Below, in pieces: positions 60,501-64,000 of a stretch of 64,000 nucleotides of DNA. Both the position numbers and the translations under genes were made by a program. The notes under the pieces are model-generated. The model had not been told where the DNA came from and made no database searches. It was given only the letters and a program-made list of their open reading frames with translations. The DNA lies in assembly GCF_020511155.1 (NCBI RefSeq), contig NZ_CP041216.1, forward strand, positions 3,100,001 through 3,164,000, given 5' to 3'. The stretch is from Shewanella glacialimarina (GTDB taxonomy: Bacteria; Pseudomonadota; Gammaproteobacteria; Enterobacterales; Shewanellaceae). Every line of letters starts with the position of its first letter. Position 1 is the stretch's first letter.

Positions 60501-61848
60501 TAAACTGACTGTAACGGCCATTGGTTGATACATTGAGTGAATAGGGATCTGTGGTTTCCAGTGTTTCAATTTTTTTCGATACTGGATGATAGACTTTTAC
60601 TTCATAGCGATAATATTGACGGTCTAAGCTCATGTCGCCACTAAATGACCAAATACCGCTTAGGCTATCTAAGGTCATGGGCTCAGTTTTAGTCAGCTTT
60701 TTAGCACTGTCATATATCTTCAAATTAACCGATTGTGCCGTCGGCGCCCACACTTTAGCGCTAATACCGTTGTCGTACATAATGCCTAATGACGCTTCAT
60801 CGGCATCTGCATCGCCCTGGGTATAAAGTGCATCTAACACTTTAGCCACTTGAACATGAGTTGCGGCAGCGGGCTTGTTATCACTGTCGTATGCGACTAA
60901 CACCAATTGTTCTTTGGCGATATTTTTCGCTTCATCAAGGCTAAAGTTAGCTTCATAAGCAGGCCATTGTGCTAAATGTGGCACTAGGGCTTTTTGCTCG
61001 TCAGTGAGCGTGGCTTCGGTTAACTCAACTTGAATGCCGTTGATATTACTGTCGTTATCAGCTTCAATGCCTGCGGTTGCCGAATGATGTAATACAAATT
61101 TAGCGATGCCATCGGAAGATTCATTCCACACAAAGGTGTTTTGATCTAACCAATGAGCGCTAGCACCATCAATGGCAAAGCCGACATCTAAAATAGGATA
61201 GTCATACACATCACTTTCACCGTGAATGGTGAAGTTAGCACGGTTAAATTGTGCTTCAGGGGCAGAGTCATCGGCAAAAGACTTAAGGCTCATCACTGAA
61301 TCGCCATCGCCTAATGCTTTGCCTGAACCTTCTGTGCCGATATGAATGATAAAGTTAGCGCACTCGCTGTAACCTTCTTTTAAATTGATTAACCAGTAAG
61401 CGCCGTAGTTTGGGTCGATACCATCAAAAGAGTGGCCATTAGCCCAGTCAGTTGAATCAAAGGGTGGCGCATAGGCGTCACAGGTATCATTGTTCCATGA
61501 ATGGAGCTTATAACCGGGATAATTAGTATTACCACTGCTGTTATCTTTATCTTTAATGCGGTTGTAATACAACACAGCCTGATTAGGCCCAGCAAGTACA
61601 GAAGGCATAGGCAAGTCGGGGTTGTAACCGACAATACAGCTTTCATTATTAGCATCGGGAAACTTAGGTGCTGGGCAACTTAATGGTGGTGGCGGCACAC
61701 ACTCTGTTCCCCCTGCATTAGGTACGTTTGGTACATTACAGGTTAGTAATACTGTGCCTGGCTCGGTTGAGTCACTGCCACACCCCATTAGTGCTGTCAT
61801 ACTCAGTGCAAATACACTGAATGTCGTAATTGTTGACTTAGTCATCAT
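57514..61848 (-). CDS. Lipoprotein pullulanase-type alpha-1,6-glucosidase with three C-terminal modules
   Basis: A 1444-residue debranching enzyme cutting alpha-1,6 links in pullulan and starch. Seen: lipobox LMGC (Cys23) and a low-complexity linker; N-terminal carbohydrate-binding and PUL domains; a CBM48-like domain (about 350-430); GH13 catalytic regions DVVYNH (about 644), GFRFDVMGHM (nucleophile Asp near 721), GEGWNF (acid Glu near 750) and SKHDNETLWD (about 854). After the barrel come three homologous modules of about 105 residues (starting near 1123, 1233 and 1341), each with V-x-x-RG-x-MNGW and FKIA-x-x-DWS-x-VD, likely starch-binding. It is probably anchored to the outer membrane. 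The next gene upstream is a TonB-dependent receptor, forming a starch-use locus. Confidence 0.94.
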   Translation of the reverse strand: MMTKSTITTFSVFALSMTALMGCGSDSTEPGTVLLTCNVPNVPNAGGTECVPPPPLSCPAPKFPDANNESCIVGYNPDLPMPSVLAGPNQAVLYYNRIKDKDNSSGNTNYPGYKLHSWNNDTCDAYAPPFDSTDWANGHSFDGIDPNYGAYWLINLKEGYSECANFIIHIGTEGSGKALGDGDSVMSLKSFADDSAPEAQFNRANFTIHGESDVYDYPILDVGFAIDGASAHWLDQNTFVWNESSDGIAKFVLHHSATAGIEADNDSNINGIQVELTEATLTDEQKALVPHLAQWPAYEANFSLDEAKNIAKEQLVLVAYDSDNKPAAATHVQVAKVLDALYTQGDADADEASLGIMYDNGISAKVWAPTAQSVNLKIYDSAKKLTKTEPMTLDSLSGIWSFSGDMSLDRQYYRYEVKVYHPVSKKIETLETTDPYSLNVSTNGRYSQFINLSDDDTKPDGWDGHTVATVENPEDIVIYEGHVRDFSIRDETTSAANRGKYLAFTEQDSAPVEHLRQLAESGVTHFHVLPVTDIATIEEDVTKRIEITDTLGMLCSKIADNAKACKTEDKAAKIVDILADFLPGSGDAQDLVNAMRGYDGFNWGYDPQHFIAPEGSYASSPEGVARVKELRAMNKALHELGLRVVLDVVYNHTSSSGLWDNSVLDKVVPGYYHRYNEISGKIESSTCCDNTATEHRMMDKFVSDSMVILAKEYGYDGFRFDVMGHMPKSSILAAREAVQAVDADNYFYGEGWNFGEVADNRLFEQATQANMAGSEVGTFNDRIREAVRGGALFATEQKDDYLRDQDTLRLSMAGNLQNYILKDFNGNSAKGSSFSWNSQPTGYTLDPADSINYVSKHDNETLWDTLQYKHNVGLSLEHRVRVQNIAATIPLMSQGIPFFQMGGEMLRSKSMDRNTYDAGDWFNWVDFSKNSNNWNVGLPLAQDNKDKWSVISGISANPNAAASMSEIDFASSVFNEFLSIRQSSKLFRLTTAQDIIDRVGFHNIGKNQQQGVIVMSIDDGLGLTDIDPAIDAIVVMVNGSAQTQSHAIATAAGFSLHAKQMMSIDSIVQDASFSQGDTEGTFTVPAYTTAVFVKNQGDVQGEGLSANATAGAPDVVPYGSTDVFVRGGMNGWGEVDKFTYVGAGEYRIAITLAAGSYEFKIASADWSTVDFGAVSADVAAVDEDIAEQLSAKGANMTFTAAADATYVFSLDAANKDNPVLTVFNEEPFVGTSVYLRGDMNGWSTDSEMVYLGGSLYRAEIMVTAGTKGFKIASSDWSSVDYGSADADGTVQLGVPKALAVKGANLGFNFDSDAIYSFTFDMSNRNEPILTIDKTDMFAGNTVYIRGGMNGWGEVDALAYQGSSVYTVDIAIASGDYEFKIATGDWSTVDFGAIAADETVVEGAIKTLAKKGANMKLSVASNATYRFTVTGPSSDSPTLNVTKLN

Positions 61849-61944
61849 GACTGACTTCTCCCCATCACTTTTTGCTGTAGAGCAACCGCTTGGTTGGTAT
61901 TTGTTGTTATTGTTATATTGGTAACTTTGATAATTGCTAATTGA

Positions 61945-64000
61945 TTACATCGCATAAGTGAACCCCATATAGAATTCGCGACCAAAGTACTGCAAGGTGC
62001 CGGTTTTGTTTTCGGTGCCGAAGTAACTTCTGGTAGGCTCGTCGGTTAAGTTATTCACCTGGAACAACACCCCTAGACCGTCAGTGACTTGGTATGATGC
62101 CTGGTAATCAATCACGGTTTCGCCGTCAAAGTTAACCACTTGCTCATTAATAGCGACTTGTTCCGAGACAAATTCATCACGGAAACGCGCACTTACGCGG
62201 GTTTCAAAACCTTCATAGGAATAAAACAAAGTGGCACTGACAACGTTATTAGACAGACCAGGTAAAGCTTGGGCTGTCGTATCGCCGCCAAGGTTAGTAA
62301 TTGATTGCACTTCAGATTCTGTGTAGGAGTAACTCGCATTAAAACCTAATCCAGACCAGGCATCGGGTAGCGAGGCAAACACTTGGGTGTAAGCCAGTTC
62401 CAAGCCTCGAATGTAACCGCCTTCAGCGTTGTTCACTGCGGTGGTGTAAGTGCCATTGGTGGTGGCAATTTGCTCACCGCTGATTTCATCAGTGATATAT
62501 TCAGGTACGTTGAATCCATTGCCTTTAAAGTCAAAGTTTTCAATCGCGACGGTATCAATGAATGAATCAATGTTTTTGTAGAAGATGGCCGCAACAAATG
62601 CACCTTCATCAAAATACTGTTCAAAGGATAAGTCGTATTGATCAGCATAAAATGGCATTAAAAATGGGTTGTTGGTGCTTGAACCATTAATTTTGCCATC
62701 ATCAGATACTGATGCACTGATATCACCGGCTAAACGATTGATCGGTGGGCGTGACATCACTTTGGCTGCAGCAACCCGTATTTGTGAGTCTTCAGCCACT
62801 TTGAAGTTCAAGTTAATCGATGGCAGATAATCGGTATAGCTAACCCCTTGCACCGTTGGCGCGTAGTTTTGGTTAATAATGCCAATGCTGTCAGCAATAT
62901 TTTGCGCGCCTAGGTTTACATCGCCTTCAACGTTTTGCAGCATGGTGGCTGATTGATCGGTATCAACCATACGCACACCAAAGTTACCGGTAACAGGAAT
63001 ACCCGCTATTTCAGAATCGATGTTAGCCATCACATAAGCAGATAATACTTCTTCATACACCTCGCCGCTTTGTAGCATGGTCCACGAGTAGTTAGTGGTG
63101 TAACCCTGAGGGTCGATAACGCCACCCGCATTGCCCCAGGTTTGTACCGGTTGTGGTACACCATTTGGAAACCAAGCGTTTAACGCGGAATCTAAGTCAA
63201 TGGCTAAATAAGAGGGGAAGTAACTAAAGTCACCTTGCCAATCGACCACTGTGGTCATGTCGTCAGTAAGCTTTAAGGGCGGCTGAGATTTAGAAAAAGC
63301 GCCATCATTACCGTATTCAAATACCGAGCGGTCATTTGAATAGTTACGGTCAGAATAACGCGCGCCAAACTCAACGCTGGTAATCACATCCATTTCTAAG
63401 TCGTATTTAAAATCAACACGATAGGCTTTAACTTCATCTTCATTCAGAAAAGGATAAATACCGTATTTACTGACCATAACGCGGTCTATATCAGAAAAAG
63501 CATCGGCTTGATTAAAACCCACATCGGGTAAATCTAGGCCATTGAGTAAATAACTGATTGACACATTTTCATCAAAAATAGGGGTTTCTGCATTAGCATC
63601 TTGGGCGACATTAGCCCATAACAAACCGTTACGGAAATCACTTTTAGCCGATGATAACGACACGTCAACATTCACATTTAAACGATCAGTGACTTGCCAG
63701 TCGGCATTAATGCCAAAATTATTAACTTCATCAAAGTCTTGATTGTCATCGTTAACAATTTCTACCCGGGTATAGCTTTTTGAGGTGCGATTAAACGTGC
63801 CGCCAGTGACGCTGTTGCCGTCAAATACCGGGTTAGCAACACTAGCATTACGGCCGCCTAATTTGGCGCGAAAACCACGGGCAAACGATTCACTGTCAAA
63901 GCGAGACATAAACGCATCGGCTTTGAGCACAAAGTTATCAACGGGTGCCCATTCAATGGCGCCCATATAACCATTGCGGGTTTCTACGCCGCCTAGGTGC
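61945..64000 (-). CDS. TonB-dependent receptor, C-terminal part (cut by window edge)
   Basis: About 685 residues of an outer membrane TonB-dependent receptor; the frame is open to the right edge (GGVETRNGYMGAIEW), so the plug domain and signal peptide lie outside. Seen: a series of beta strands with alternating aromatic residues, the extended loops typical of large carbohydrate receptors, the QVNNLTDEPTRSYFGTENKT motif and the C-terminal aromatic signature GREFYMGFTYAM. It ends 96 bp before the pullulanase start, on the same strand. In alteromonad-like bacteria such receptors next to GH13 enzymes import maltodextrins; substrate is inferred from this neighbour. Confidence 0.93.
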   Translation of the reverse strand, partial: HLGGVETRNGYMGAIEWAPVDNFVLKADAFMSRFDSESFARGFRAKLGGRNASVANPVFDGNSVTGGTFNRTSKSYTRVEIVNDDNQDFDEVNNFGINADWQVTDRLNVNVDVSLSSAKSDFRNGLLWANVAQDANAETPIFDENVSISYLLNGLDLPDVGFNQADAFSDIDRVMVSKYGIYPFLNEDEVKAYRVDFKYDLEMDVITSVEFGARYSDRNYSNDRSVFEYGNDGAFSKSQPPLKLTDDMTTVVDWQGDFSYFPSYLAIDLDSALNAWFPNGVPQPVQTWGNAGGVIDPQGYTTNYSWTMLQSGEVYEEVLSAYVMANIDSEIAGIPVTGNFGVRMVDTDQSATMLQNVEGDVNLGAQNIADSIGIINQNYAPTVQGVSYTDYLPSINLNFKVAEDSQIRVAAAKVMSRPPINRLAGDISASVSDDGKINGSSTNNPFLMPFYADQYDLSFEQYFDEGAFVAAIFYKNIDSFIDTVAIENFDFKGNGFNVPEYITDEISGEQIATTNGTYTTAVNNAEGGYIRGLELAYTQVFASLPDAWSGLGFNASYSYTESEVQSITNLGGDTTAQALPGLSNNVVSATLFYSYEGFETRVSARFRDEFVSEQVAINEQVVNFDGETVIDYQASYQVTDGLGVLFQVNNLTDEPTRSYFGTENKTGTLQYFGREFYMGFTYAM

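Overview
The window looks like a chromosomal segment of a marine Gammaproteobacterium, most probably Shewanella. Three things point there: the bamE / rnfH-ratA / smpB-ssrA neighbourhood, a split borosin pair of the type known from Shewanella oneidensis (SonM/SonA), and a starch-use locus with a TonB-dependent receptor. The genus is inferred; no 16S gene is present.

Region 1 (1-5604) is host backbone. A minus-strand operon encodes a borosin-type peptide N-methyltransferase, its separate 70-residue precursor, and a membrane diguanylate cyclase that starts 3 nt after the precursor stop. Then come bamE (+), ratA-rnfH (-), smpB (+) and the tmRNA gene ssrA. Region 2 (5605-47060) looks like an accessory region next to ssrA. 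It holds an inverted 25-bp copy of the ssrA 3' end, a methyltransferase gene and a large gene for a nuclease-helicase-HTH-S24 peptidase fusion.

That fusion gene is cut in two by a complete Mu-like transposable prophage (5928-43514, 37,587 bp). Its ends read TGTA...TACA and are flanked by a 5-bp target duplication, TGATT. The insertion falls between the catalytic Ser and Lys of the S24 domain. Read from its left end (right side of the window), the prophage carries: repressor and palindromic operator, small DNA-binding protein, MuA-type transposase, MuB-type ATPase, early genes, GemA, a Mor-type activator, a two-gene cargo with a PD-(D/E)XK nuclease, lysis genes, Mu-type terminase, portal and head genes, a second cargo cluster of three membrane proteins including a putAbiC family member, protease/scaffold and major head, then a long-tailed (siphovirus-like) tail module. 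The three minus-strand cargo units end at the same sequence, TAATCCCGAAAC, whose first three bases are each gene's stop codon. A decayed second copy of the gpG gene marks the edge of the second cargo cluster.

Region 3 (47061-64000) is again host-like: a YjdM/PhnA protein and a ribbon-helix-helix regulator with shared operator half-sites, a GGDEF/EAL protein with a glycogen-binding-like N-terminal domain, a leucine-rich-repeat protein kinase, an old yellow enzyme divergent from a TetR regulator with three 17-bp operators between them, a YebC-family protein, ribosome hibernation factor HPF, a FrnE-like DsbA protein, a large lipoprotein pullulanase with three C-terminal repeat modules, and the C-terminal part of a TonB-dependent receptor that runs off the right edge.
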